Source: Candidatus Poseidoniaceae archaeon
Lineage (GTDB): Archaea; Thermoplasmatota; Poseidoniia; Poseidoniales; Poseidoniaceae
DNA: 64,000 nt
Reading direction: 5' to 3'
Assembly (NCBI GenBank): GCA_938030705.1
Contig: CALHIR010000047.1
Location: forward strand, 1-64,000
The notes beneath the pieces were generated by a model that was not told where the DNA came from, made no database searches, and saw only the letters and a list, made by a program, of their open reading frames with translations. Both the position numbers and the translations under genes were made by a program. The number at the start of each line of letters is the position of its first letter. The stretch's first letter is position 1. Positions 1-7,536 of this stretch are shown in pieces.

Positions 1-46
1 ATTATTATACAGATAAATAGATTAGAGAACAAAAGATACGAAGGAC

Positions 47-1177
47 ATGACCAACGACGGAACACGGAATCAGAAAGTTAATTCAATGATAATTTCATTG
101 GTAATAACATCATTATGGATATTGATGTTGTCGGCCACTCCTAGCGTTCAGGCACAAGCTCCTACAGCACAAGTTTCACTTGAATGCTCACCAGGGGATG
201 TTCACTTGAATTCTTATCCAGGTGCAGAAAATTCATCAAAAAATGTAACATGTATTATGGAAAATCCCACATCACAAGAGGAAAAAATTGAATTGACAGG
301 AACAGCAGATGGGCTGCCTTTAGAATTTGTAGAGGGTCAAATCTTTGTTACTCCATCTGGAGAATCGAGAGAGGTAAATGTGACGGTTTCTTCCACAGAA
401 GGTGCACATAATTCTGTACGTACACTTTCCATTACTGCAGAAGTCACAGAAATGAACGGAGTACCACCCGCAAACGCTGCGACTGATTCTGTCAATATTC
501 TAGTTACCATAAATCCATTTGACTCGTATGTTGCTGCTTATGATTCTCCACTCAGTTTTACGGTGGTATTATCAAATCAAAGCCAGAATTCATGGGATTA
601 CATTCGTGTTACCAACAACGGAAATTATGATGCATCAATCAGTGCAAACCTCGAAGCCCTCAGCGATGTATTGGGGACTCACAATTTGTCCATCATTAAC
701 CCAGTTGTTTGGAATGTTATTGCTGTTGATGGTAACTCACCAATTCAACTTGGGGTTGGCATTACAGAAGACGCAATATTGAACACATCTTCTTGGGAGA
801 CTTTACAAAACGGTTCGAAAAGACTCAACCTAAGCTCATCAATCGGCTTCGAGAGTCAACTTGAGAATAGCACATGTTACCAATGTACTCAGATGCTCGA
901 TGTGACTTTGGAAATATTTGTAGTCGAGTCCCTGATTGACGAAGAAACATCCGATGCCTGTGTGGAATGGGAATATTGGAATCCAGAGCTAGTTGATGAC
1001 TCTCAACCAGGTAATGGCTGCCCGCACTATGTTGATAGTTCAGGTGGTGGAGAAACCAATGATGAGGAAACTGTGGTGAACGAGTCATCAGAAGTTCCAT
1101 TTGTCGGATTCCTCGCAACCCTGTCGGTGTTTATGCTAGCGGTTGTGATCATCAATAATGAACAAGAGGTTCTTTGA
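47..1177 (+). CDS. Secreted, C-terminally anchored protein of unknown function
   Basis: 376 residues. A hydrophobic N-terminal segment (about residues 14-36, ending in a V-Q-A type signal peptidase site) is followed by a long beta-rich region with many N-x-S/T sequons and a Cys pair (CYQC). One transmembrane helix near residues 350-369 precedes a short cytoplasmic tail. This is a surface protein with its bulk outside the cell. The ATG follows a weak GGA motif; an AT-rich TATA-like stretch (GATAAATAG, 12-20) lies about 30 nt upstream. I recognise no domain family. It sits in the AT-rich left edge and is followed by a repeat element in the convergent gap before the next gene. Confidence 0.8.
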   Translation: MTNDGTRNQKVNSMIISLVITSLWILMLSATPSVQAQAPTAQVSLECSPGDVHLNSYPGAENSSKNVTCIMENPTSQEEKIELTGTADGLPLEFVEGQIFVTPSGESREVNVTVSSTEGAHNSVRTLSITAEVTEMNGVPPANAATDSVNILVTINPFDSYVAAYDSPLSFTVVLSNQSQNSWDYIRVTNNGNYDASISANLEALSDVLGTHNLSIINPVVWNVIAVDGNSPIQLGVGITEDAILNTSSWETLQNGSKRLNLSSSIGFESQLENSTCYQCTQMLDVTLEIFVVESLIDEETSDACVEWEYWNPELVDDSQPGNGCPHYVDSSGGGETNDEETVVNESSEVPFVGFLATLSVFMLAVVIINNEQEVL

Positions 1178-1214
1178 ACACAAGGGGCCCCTTTTAGTTC
1201 GTATACGACATAAA
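1178..1214. repeat. Palindrome-containing intergenic segment
   Basis: Directly after the preceding stop codon lies AAGGGGCCCCTTTT, a near-perfect palindrome. A closely similar motif (AAAGGGGACCCCTT) occurs at 3963-3976, next to the start of the DUF2130 gene. It leads into the longer repeat at 1215-1327. It could be a bidirectional terminator between two convergent genes or part of the repeat unit. Confidence 0.5.
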
Positions 1215-1327
1215 GGGTAGCGAGTGTACTGGGAGACTGAACACCCATTATACTCATCCATAATGTCTCGAGGGGTTTGACAGAACCCTTGCGATTTCAT
1301 GGAAATGATATGTCGGTTGTCTGTATC
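1215..1327 (+). repeat. Dispersed structured repeat, copy 1
   Basis: 113 nt that align without gaps to the reverse complement of 5408-5520, with about 14 mismatches by hand count, and share the first third and the hairpin plan with a shorter copy at 2633-2707. The common start is GCGAGTGTAC, then a GGACTGAAT-like block, a variable inverted repeat and AGGGGTTTGACAGAACCCTT, which can fold. It lies between the 3' ends of two convergent genes and, relative to the minus-strand gene ending at 1370, is downstream and reversed, as in the other two copies. Confidence 0.85.
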
Positions 1328-1369
1328 AGCCCATGAGAGAGGGTGTGAATTTTTAGCCTACACAAGGAA

Positions 1370-1963
1370 TCATGATTTTTTCCGATAAAGCAAGACAAGT
1401 GGAACGCCAAAAAGAAACGTTATAATCATAATATCAGAATATTGAAGGATTTGATCAGACAATGATAATTTGCTTCCGTAAGAGGTATAACTTTCTAAAG
1501 ACCAATCATCTCCATCCGTCGGTTGATGATCTCCGTCAACAACATTGCCTGCTATGGTGAACCGTACATCTTCATCACTGTAAGGAGCTTTCCATTCGAC
1601 GTCCCAAGTACGTTGATTCGCTCCAGAGTGATCATGCGTAATTTCACCGTTTTCGGTGACGTATGTTGCCGAATCTTTGGAGGAAAAATCTCCATCGGAG
1701 GCTTTCAGATTGAATCCTCCCCTGTGACCTTGTTCTGCTTCTTGAGGGCCACCAGAAAGAATGATAGTTAATTCATATATTTCTCCATGTGAATAGTTAT
1801 CTGGTATTCCGATAATTTCAACATAGGTCTCAACACCAGGATTCGATCCATGGCAGTTGCAACCCGTTTCAGAATATCCCTCAATTCCATGTGATGAACC
1901 AAATACCTCCATGGATGGAGCAATCAGAAGACTCGATAACAATATGACAAGTAATAGACGCAA
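1370..1963 (-). CDS. Choice-of-anchor V domain membrane protein
   Basis: Probable start is TTG at 1963, 7 nt after a GGAGAG motif and beyond the stop of the upstream gene, giving 197 residues; an ATG at 2026 would overlap that gene by 47 nt. After a signal-like segment comes a GCNCHG motif, then a beta domain with GGFNL, GEITHDHSG and AGNVVDGDH blocks, the pattern I know from choice-of-anchor V (reelin-like) domains. A final transmembrane helix ends in R-K-K. The mature domain is rich in His, and the C-x-C-H motif is one residue short of a c-type haem site. It is the second gene of a pair with the 174-residue membrane protein. Confidence 0.75.
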   Translation of the reverse strand: MRLLLVILLSSLLIAPSMEVFGSSHGIEGYSETGCNCHGSNPGVETYVEIIGIPDNYSHGEIYELTIILSGGPQEAEQGHRGGFNLKASDGDFSSKDSATYVTENGEITHDHSGANQRTWDVEWKAPYSDEDVRFTIAGNVVDGDHQPTDGDDWSLESYTSYGSKLSLSDQILQYSDIMIITFLFGVPLVLLYRKKS

Positions 1964-1979
1964 TGTAATCTCTCCAATA

Positions 1980-2504
1980 CTATTCTTTCTCTGAATGAAT
2001 ACTTTTGCGATTCTTAATGAGGCCAATAATCAATCCAATCTCAGAAATTTTAGCAGCGATTCCGAGGTAATCTTCCAAAATATAGTGGATGTCATGGTTT
2101 GAAACAAAATATGCAATAAACATGAATAGAGATACTGATGCTAAAGAATATCGAGCAATTCTTTCTCTCGAATCATTTATTTTTATCAGCATTGGTGAGA
2201 CGATAATGGCTAACACTCCACCTCCTCCAAGAAGTAAGGTTCGATCATTAAGTCCCAATAGAATGTGCACTAAACCAGTGAAGAATGCAAGTGAAAAAAT
2301 GGAAGGAGTAAATACAGAGAATTTCTCAGAATATTTTGTTCGCAATATTAAGAACACAACTGCAGAAAAAGAAACTGAAATCAATAAAATTTGCATATTG
2401 CTCAAGACAGAAGAGGCTTCCGCTTCACCATGCGCAGAGGCAACTGGTACAGAATGAACAAAAATTGTCAACGAAAATAAAGAAATCATCATTCTTTTGT
2501 TCAT
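1980..2504 (-). CDS. Multi-pass membrane protein with predicted N-terminal His after cleavage
   Basis: 174 residues: a signal peptide (residues 1-25, ending V-A-S-A) followed by HGEAEA, then about five hydrophobic helices and a charged tail. Cleavage after A-S-A would leave an N-terminal His, a feature of some copper-binding proteins; this is only suggestive. More His residues sit near membrane borders (HILLG, HDIHY). It is upstream of, and probably co-transcribed with, the choice-of-anchor V gene. No family is recognised. Confidence 0.75.
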   Translation of the reverse strand: MNKRMMISLFSLTIFVHSVPVASAHGEAEASSVLSNMQILLISVSFSAVVFLILRTKYSEKFSVFTPSIFSLAFFTGLVHILLGLNDRTLLLGGGGVLAIIVSPMLIKINDSRERIARYSLASVSLFMFIAYFVSNHDIHYILEDYLGIAAKISEIGLIIGLIKNRKSIHSEKE

Positions 2505-2632
2505 CTCAAACCCCTCGGAGTTATGACCTTGTTCAAAATAAACTCAGGTTATAACATAACTATCACCCGATAATACTTAACTACTTTCAATTTATTACTT
2601 CTCAATACCCACTGTACAGGCGTGTCATGAGA
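2505..2632. other. AT-rich intergenic region
   Basis: Between the start of the 174-residue membrane protein (reading left) and the repeat at 2633. It is strongly AT-rich and should hold the promoter of the leftward gene pair (AT-rich runs around 2540-2600). I see no open reading frame or RNA gene in it. Confidence 0.5.
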
Positions 2633-2707
2633 GGGTAGCGAGTGTACTGGTGGACTGAATCCCCTTTGTATCGGAAAATGAAATGCAAAGGGGTTTCGGA
2701 TGAACCC
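2633..2707 (+). repeat. Dispersed structured repeat, copy 2 (short form)
   Basis: Begins with the shared GGGTAGCGAGTGTACTGG block and GGACTGAAT, then an inverted repeat CCCCTTTG ... CAAAGGGG with a loop of about 18 nt, then TTCGGATGAACCC, equivalent to the GACAGAACCC end of the long copies. The hairpin arms differ in sequence from copies 1 and 3 while pairing is kept, which suggests structure is conserved. It ends 6 nt from the stop of the DUF2130 gene, downstream of it and in opposite orientation. Confidence 0.8.
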
Positions 2708-2713
2708 ATAGCA

Positions 2714-3904
2714 TCAAAGTGATTCGTCTTCCGGTGCCGGTAAAAAGTTTTGATCACCCATCTCGATTTGTTGAATTGCAGGCAGTTCTGTGGCAATTTG
2801 TTTGACTGTGCCAAAGAATTCGCTAAATCCTCTCAATCTGGCTTCTGCTGCTTTCCTTCGTGAGCTCCAATTACGCTCCATTGAACGTCGTTCCTTTTCA
2901 ATAATATCCAATTCTGCAATGTAACTATCATCAATTAATCGCATTGCATTAGCAAATTCTTGACCTGCCATATAATTGTACAATAATTCCATTTTACTGC
3001 CCTTTCCTTCTTGACTCTTCACAGCGGTTTCTGCCCGAATCAAACCACCTCTTAATGCAGTTGCGAGACCCTGAACCTCATTGAATTTGCATACCCAAAC
3101 ATTCTCTTCGATCATTGTCATACCTGAGACTCCAGAAGGCATGGCTTCTGAAACTATTACTGAAATATGGCCATTTGCCCTTACAGTATCCTCCTTAACC
3201 TTGGATATCCATTTGTTAGACCATTGTTTTGTGCGCTTAACCTCCCAAATTATGAGGCCAGCTTCTATTCCAGAACCAAATCTTACAGATTGAATTACAT
3301 CTGCCCCCTTTGTTCCTTTGGGAACTTCGCTGATTATATCTGATTGGAATGCCTGACCTACAAGATCTTCAATGAAAATTTCCCCACCCTCGCCTTGTGT
3401 TTGCACAGAGCCTTGAGCTGCTTTTCTAAGAGCCTCTTTATGCAGTTCATTTGTCTGCCTTTCTCTGTCCAAAAGTTCATTGATTTTCATTTGTAATTGC
3501 AGATTCTCCTGCTGAGATGCTGCGTTTTTTTGTTTAGCAAGTTCTTCTGCCATCACTTCGTATTCTTCCAGTGCAGCTTTTTTTGCTTCGAGAGCAGCCT
3601 TTTCTCTTTCCACCTCAATCCTTTTTTCATTGGTTTCGATTTGATGTTTTAGTTTTTGGAGTTCTAGCTCTTTCTTGTCGTCTTCATCTTCTTTGGACAA
3701 CAACATTTTTTCTTTCTCAGATAATTGTGCTTTGAATTTCTGCACCTCTTTGAGATGTGAGCTTTCCATATCCTTTTTGATTTTTGATTCAATTAGTTTT
3801 CTTTCATCAGCCATTCCTTCTTTCAGGTGATGAGAAATCTGTTCATTAATATCAATTATTTTGTTGCAATCGGGACATTCTATCTGCAAATTACCTAACA
3901 CCAT
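2714..3904 (-). CDS. DUF2130 domain protein with long coiled coil
   Basis: 396 residues from ATG 3904; a longer frame exists upstream but its extra codons come from repeat DNA. The N-terminus carries a single CPDC knuckle (IECPDCNKII). A charged coiled coil of roughly 150 residues follows, then the DUF2130 core with KGTKGADVIQ and IIWEVKRTKQWSNKW. The spacing of Asp and E-V-K resembles a PD-(D/E)XK nuclease core, which is my inference. The cellular role of the family is not established. A TATA-like CATATAG lies about 45 nt before the start. Confidence 0.85.
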   Translation of the reverse strand: MVLGNLQIECPDCNKIIDINEQISHHLKEGMADERKLIESKIKKDMESSHLKEVQKFKAQLSEKEKMLLSKEDEDDKKELELQKLKHQIETNEKRIEVEREKAALEAKKAALEEYEVMAEELAKQKNAASQQENLQLQMKINELLDRERQTNELHKEALRKAAQGSVQTQGEGGEIFIEDLVGQAFQSDIISEVPKGTKGADVIQSVRFGSGIEAGLIIWEVKRTKQWSNKWISKVKEDTVRANGHISVIVSEAMPSGVSGMTMIEENVWVCKFNEVQGLATALRGGLIRAETAVKSQEGKGSKMELLYNYMAGQEFANAMRLIDDSYIAELDIIEKERRSMERNWSSRRKAAEARLRGFSEFFGTVKQIATELPAIQQIEMGDQNFLPAPEDESL

Positions 3905-3962
3905 GCTCTTCAACTTCCTACAATCAAACTCGAAATCCACACTATATGAACCCATCCAATAC

Positions 3963-4010
3963 AAAGGGGACCCCTTCGCACACCCACTCATAACAAGGGT
4001 ACGGACGCGT
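3963..4010 (+). repeat. Hairpin repeat, second family, copy A
   Basis: AAAGGGGACCCCTT runs into CCCCTTCGCACACC, a spacer, then AAGGGTACGGAC. The CCCTT and AAGGG arms can pair. The same plan, CCCTTCGTATT ... AAGGGTAATCGGAC, occurs at 5541-5580. It sits in the 5' region of the DUF2130 gene, divergent from the gene at 4166. Confidence 0.6.
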
Positions 4011-4134
4011 GAGTTTCTCATCAGAGGGAGTACAGAGGGGTTATTTCTGCTTGTACTGATCTCTCAAACTGGATTTTATTTCGCTAAAAGTTGAATCTCA
4101 ACAAAATGGGAAATGCCTTTGAGTATAACCCACC

Positions 4135-4143
4135 AATATTATA
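4135..4143 (+). promoter_or_regulatory. TATA box of the gene at 4166
   Basis: AATATTATA is centred about 27 nt before the ATG at 4166, and no Shine-Dalgarno motif is present. This fits archaeal leaderless transcription with the start site at or near the start codon. Confidence 0.55.
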
Positions 4144-4165
4144 CCAAAGCGGCTAATGCACTTCT

Positions 4166-5365
4166 ATGGCTGGTAATCATGAAGGTTCACACCTCATCAC
4201 AAGTTTTCCTGTAGTTTTTTTTGGTTCTCTTATTCTTGCTGCAGCTGTTGGGTATTTCCTTCATAGGAAACTGAATGGACTGCCTAAAATCGGTGAGAAA
4301 TTCTATGATCCTATCATTCTTATTCTCGGTATGTGGTGTCTTATTGGTCTTCTTATCGACGCGTTTGCTCACATCGCTGGTTCGGTAGATGACACCTTCT
4401 TCACACCATGGCATGCTGTTTGGTATTCAGGTTCTGCTGCATATGGGACGTACATGATCTACGCGATTATGCCTGAAGGGGGCATGCGACAACTTGTTTC
4501 AGAACCTTTCAAGACACTAAGAGGGATTGAAAATCAACACAAACCTGGTGTTTATGGGATCATTATCTTTGCTGTTTCTGGGTTTGGCGACCTTATTTGG
4601 CACGAGACATTGGGCGTTGAAGAAAACACCGACATCCTTCTTTCTCCAACACATATCGGGTTGTTCATTGGATTGATGATGTCGGTCAGCGCCCCCGTCT
4701 GGTCAGCTTGGGCAAATGCAAAGTCAGGCCGGGATGGAATCCGATCTCAGGCTTTGATCGTGTTTGGTCTTGGAGCAGCATGGACCGTTGCGCTTCTAAT
4801 GATTCGTTATGCCAACCTATGGATTGCTCCACTGCAAAGTTATTGTTATTCAGCAACAGTCGTTTTCTGTGAGAATGAAAACTACACCACTGCTCTTGAA
4901 ATTGGATTACAATCACTCTTTTTACAGGCTGCTCTCACCTCTACTGTGGTTGCATTGTTTTTGAAACGATGGGAACCTGAACGGGGTTCAATGTTTCTTT
5001 TGTTTATGTTCCATGCAGTGGGAGTGTGGGTCTATTCCGAATTTGATTCTAGACTACTTTGGATGGGTGTTTCCCTTGCTCTACTAGCGGAAATCGGAGT
5101 GTTGGCTTATCAAAAAATGGGGCCATCTGTTTACATCTCTCTCGTTGCCGCAAGTCAAGTCGTTGTTCTTCTGTTGTTTTCCCTTTCAGACGCAGCCCGT
5201 CTTTCAGGCACCCGATACTGGATTGAAGGTGTCAATATTCATCTGATTCCATTTGGATGGAGTATTCATTCAACGTTTGGAGCCATCGTTGTCTGTGCAC
5301 TGATTGGTTGGATTACGAGTATTGTTGCATTTTCTCCTGAGATCCCTGAGACAGATGATCATTGA
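4166..5365 (+). CDS. Polytopic membrane protein with conserved-looking intramembrane His residues
   Basis: 399 residues with about nine or ten hydrophobic helices and few soluble segments. His and acidic residues occur in or beside helices in motif-like blocks: DAFAHIAG, FFTPWHAVWYSG, GDLIWHETLG and LLSPTHIGLF. Such His-rich membrane blocks would fit metal or proton handling, but I cannot name a function. The start is an ATG about 27 nt after a TATA box. It is followed by the third copy of the long repeat, again placed 3' and reversed. Confidence 0.8.
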   Translation: MAGNHEGSHLITSFPVVFFGSLILAAAVGYFLHRKLNGLPKIGEKFYDPIILILGMWCLIGLLIDAFAHIAGSVDDTFFTPWHAVWYSGSAAYGTYMIYAIMPEGGMRQLVSEPFKTLRGIENQHKPGVYGIIIFAVSGFGDLIWHETLGVEENTDILLSPTHIGLFIGLMMSVSAPVWSAWANAKSGRDGIRSQALIVFGLGAAWTVALLMIRYANLWIAPLQSYCYSATVVFCENENYTTALEIGLQSLFLQAALTSTVVALFLKRWEPERGSMFLLFMFHAVGVWVYSEFDSRLLWMGVSLALLAEIGVLAYQKMGPSVYISLVAASQVVVLLLFSLSDAARLSGTRYWIEGVNIHLIPFGWSIHSTFGAIVVCALIGWITSIVAFSPEIPETDDH

Positions 5366-5407
5366 ACTTGTTTGCCATCGTGTTCTTTGCACTGTTACTA
5401 ATCCTCC

Positions 5408-5520
5408 GATGCAAACAACCGACATATCATTTCCACGAAATCGCAAGGGTTCTGTCAAACCCCTCAGGACATTATGGGGGAGTACAATGGGTATTCAGTC
5501 CACCGGTACACTCGCTAGCG
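5408..5520 (-). repeat. Dispersed structured repeat, copy 3
   Basis: Reverse-complement copy of 1215-1327, same length and no gaps, about 14 differences by hand count. On the gene-sense strand it reads GGGTTCTGTCAAACCCCT, a foldable block, and ends in TACACTCGCTA. It begins about 40 nt after the stop codon of the membrane protein and faces against it, as do copies 1 and 2 relative to their minus-strand neighbours. Copies 1 and 3 form long inverted repeats around the 1.3-5.4 kb gene block. Confidence 0.85.
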
Positions 5521-5540
5521 TTCGCAGCGACCCACTGCAA

Positions 5541-5600
5541 GCCCTTCGTATTCTCATATGGTTGCTAAGGGTAATCGGACAAGCCCTTCGCATTCATCCC
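5541..5600 (+). repeat. Hairpin repeat, second family, copy B with tandem partial copy
   Basis: GCCCTTCGTATTCTCAT, a short spacer, then CTAAGGGTAATCGGAC matches the layout at 3971-4005. Immediately after, AAGCCCTTCGCATTCAT (5581-5597) repeats the first arm. The stretch fills the gap between two plus-strand genes and directly abuts copy 3 of the long repeat. No coding capacity is evident. Confidence 0.6.
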
Positions 5601-5659
5601 ATTGAGTATACTGATACAATGTACCAATTGGATTATTTGTCATTGTATTAGCTATTATC

Positions 5660-6529
5660 ATGGCCGACAAGAAAAACAACATCTTGTCAGAGTCAGACAA
5701 GCAGAGAAACGCTTGGAAAAAAGCAGAGAAATTGATAACTCAAAATAAACCAGAAGATGCTCTATTGATCCTTAGAGAACTGGACGAGAGTGGTTCTCAC
5801 CAAACCACACTTCGACTTGCAGGCAAAGCAACTCATAAAATCGCTCAACAAACAAATGACAAATCCGTCTATCGCAAGGCCGCTTCGCTTCTTCGAGATT
5901 CAGTAAATATGAATCCAAAAGAAAAGAAATCCAGTAGAGCATACAATGACTTGCTCAATGAAATGCAAGAGAAGAAGATTAGGAGGCGTTCGTTTAGGAA
6001 AGTTGGTTACGCAATTGCAGGAATAGCAACTTTACTTTTGATTGTGGGAACTATTGGTATTACGCTTGAACCCGCCTCTCGTGAAGCTACCATGTCGCCC
6101 CCTTCGTTCACACAGGGCACCGTATTTTTCGGCCCTGAACCTCTCCGAGGCAATCCAATTCCTTTCCTGCTTTCAGCAGAAGTAACGGTTAACTGGGACA
6201 GAGACGATATTTTCCTTGTGATCGCAGATGAAAATAAGAAAGAAGAATGCGACAGTATTCCACCAATTGAAAGAATTTTATCGGAAAGTCAAACCTGTAA
6301 AGCAGGAGACAGCGAGTTTGAGGTAGTCGGTGAAAATGGTACTACTGGGCTTACATGGGCTCCTGAGGATGGTGAGTACTATGTTGGCATTGGTACTTTA
6401 GGAGAGAATAATCCAGCCGGTGAGGGATTCAAATTGGATGTTACCATTGAATTGAATCTTTCAGCGAGCGGTTATGTGCTGACATTATTGTTTGGTGTAA
6501 TCGGTGTTCAACTAGTAAGAAAGGATTGA
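5660..6529 (+). CDS. Membrane protein with TPR-like cytoplasmic N-terminus
   Basis: 289 residues. Residues 1-110 are charged and helical, with a repeat-like pattern (PEDALLILRELDESG) suggestive of a tetratricopeptide pair. A transmembrane helix lies near 116-136, then an extracellular domain of about 130 residues containing two Cys that could form a disulphide, and a second helix near 270-285 just before the C-terminus. It is the last gene of the AT-rich region. Function unknown; the layout suggests a scaffold or sensor, which is inference. Confidence 0.75.
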   Translation: MADKKNNILSESDKQRNAWKKAEKLITQNKPEDALLILRELDESGSHQTTLRLAGKATHKIAQQTNDKSVYRKAASLLRDSVNMNPKEKKSSRAYNDLLNEMQEKKIRRRSFRKVGYAIAGIATLLLIVGTIGITLEPASREATMSPPSFTQGTVFFGPEPLRGNPIPFLLSAEVTVNWDRDDIFLVIADENKKEECDSIPPIERILSESQTCKAGDSEFEVVGENGTTGLTWAPEDGEYYVGIGTLGENNPAGEGFKLDVTIELNLSASGYVLTLLFGVIGVQLVRKD

Positions 6530-6660
6530 TTATCAATCTCTTCGACATCACGATTATTCAGGAATACGAACCGCTTCCCTCTGCATCTATGCACAAACCC
6601 ACTGATTCGTTTTGGACCAAGTTGTGGCCGCACCAAGACCGGTTCCATCAATGAATGGAA
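6530..6660. other. Intergenic region at the composition boundary
   Basis: Between two convergent genes. Base composition changes here from AT-rich on the left to GC-richer on the right, where it stays to the end of the window. I see no gene, no direct repeat and no tRNA-like attachment site. Confidence 0.45.
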
Positions 6661-6933
6661 TCAGATGAGGCCCATGGAGAGGACTTCGATTTCGCCAACG
6701 CCGTGAATCGCCGACATCTTGGCTTCGAAGGCATCAGCAAGGCCCTCGCCGTCGTTCATCTTGACATGAACTTGAACGAATTTGAGACCGAAGGCCAGTG
6801 GCTTTGTCTCAATGGCTTGAATATCGTAATCGTCGTTACGGAGGGTCGCAATCGTTTCTGCGATAGCGTCCGTGTCAACGTCTTGAAGATCGGAATCAGG
6901 GTTCACCTTGTACGTCATTACTACCATGCCCAT
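6661..6933 (-). CDS. ef1b: Translation elongation factor aEF1 beta
   Basis: 90 residues, the normal size for the archaeal protein, which corresponds to the C-terminal exchange domain of eukaryotic eEF1B. It promotes GDP/GTP exchange on EF1A. The start MGMVVMTYKVNPDS, the central GLKFVQVHVKMND strand and the terminal GVGEIEVLSMGLI match the family. It begins 9 nt after a small zinc-finger gene, a pairing common in euryarchaea, and is probably the last gene of an operon starting with rlmE. Confidence 0.93.
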   Translation of the reverse strand: MGMVVMTYKVNPDSDLQDVDTDAIAETIATLRNDDYDIQAIETKPLAFGLKFVQVHVKMNDGEGLADAFEAKMSAIHGVGEIEVLSMGLI

Positions 6934-6942
6934 GCAATCACC

Positions 6943-7110
6943 TCAGGGACCAACAAACCCGCAGTTGGGGCACTTGTACAACACGCCTTGGTTCCGCACA
7001 CGGGGGCTTCGGCCAATGGGTTGGAAACATCCCGGGCAGGGGAAGGTGGTCGAACCTTCTTCAGCAAGGGGGATGCCTGACGACGTACAGACTTGTGCTC
7101 GTTCACTCAT
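6943..7110 (-). CDS. Small zinc-ribbon protein (HVO_2753-type)
   Basis: 55 residues from ATG 7110. The layout V-C-x-x-S-G, then CPGC, then YKCPNCGFVGP at the C-terminus matches the small archaeal two-zinc-finger family usually encoded next to aEF1 beta. The position where relatives have another C-x-x-C reads RSPRVRNQ, so only five Cys remain and one zinc site is probably incomplete. Likely nucleic-acid associated; exact role not known. Confidence 0.82.
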   Translation of the reverse strand: MSERAQVCTSSGIPLAEEGSTTFPCPGCFQPIGRSPRVRNQGVLYKCPNCGFVGP

Positions 7111-7180
7111 GGGTATGGCTCCTAACGAAGTCGCCCACGGTCTCCCCCTCTTTATGGTTGCGTGAGAGGCAAGCAGGTGT

Positions 7181-7519
7181 TCAAACATCAAAACGCTGGA
7201 CGATGCTCAATTTTCCGTGCTTTCCGGTACTGACCACAAGGGCACCGTCTCTGGACCTGCACCACCCTGATTCAATGCGAATAATATCCCCGACGTTGAT
7301 GGAGTTCACCTGCTCACCCCAAAAGACAAGGCCAACCAAACCGGTCTCATCTCGCCCACAAGCCGCGGCGACCGGGCCGGTGTAACTTGCAGATGCGATC
7401 ATTCTGCGAGGGTACATCCGGAGGACCACAAGTTCAAGCCGCCGAACGGGTGTGTTCGGACGAAGGTTCTCAATGCGATTGGCAGGGGTTGGCCACGTGA
7501 GGCCGGGATGGTTCTCCAT
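7181..7519 (-). CDS. OB-fold single-strand nucleic acid binding protein
   Basis: 112 residues from the ATG at 7519 (an upstream ATG at 7540 would overlap rlmE). The core ACGRDETGLVGLVFWGEQ, then NVGDIIRIESGWCRSRDGAL and a STGKHGKL ending is the OB-fold pattern of SOSS-B/RPA-like single-stranded DNA binding proteins. It has a single OB domain and no zinc finger. It lies 17 nt after rlmE and 70 nt before the zinc-ribbon gene, so it probably belongs to the same transcript. Confidence 0.8.
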   Translation of the reverse strand: MENHPGLTWPTPANRIENLRPNTPVRRLELVVLRMYPRRMIASASYTGPVAAACGRDETGLVGLVFWGEQVNSINVGDIIRIESGWCRSRDGALVVSTGKHGKLSIVQRFDV

Positions 7520-7536
7520 GGCCTCCGAACATCTGC

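Noticed and set aside
1215-5520. Calling the region an integron
   Set aside because: No IntI-like integrase is seen, copies occur in both orientations, and typical attC core sites (GTTRRRY and RYYYAAC) are not clear. Kept as a repeat family only.
1215-5520. Copies 1 and 3 as terminal inverted repeats of a transposon
   Set aside because: No transposase between them, no target-site duplication seen, and a third copy lies inside.
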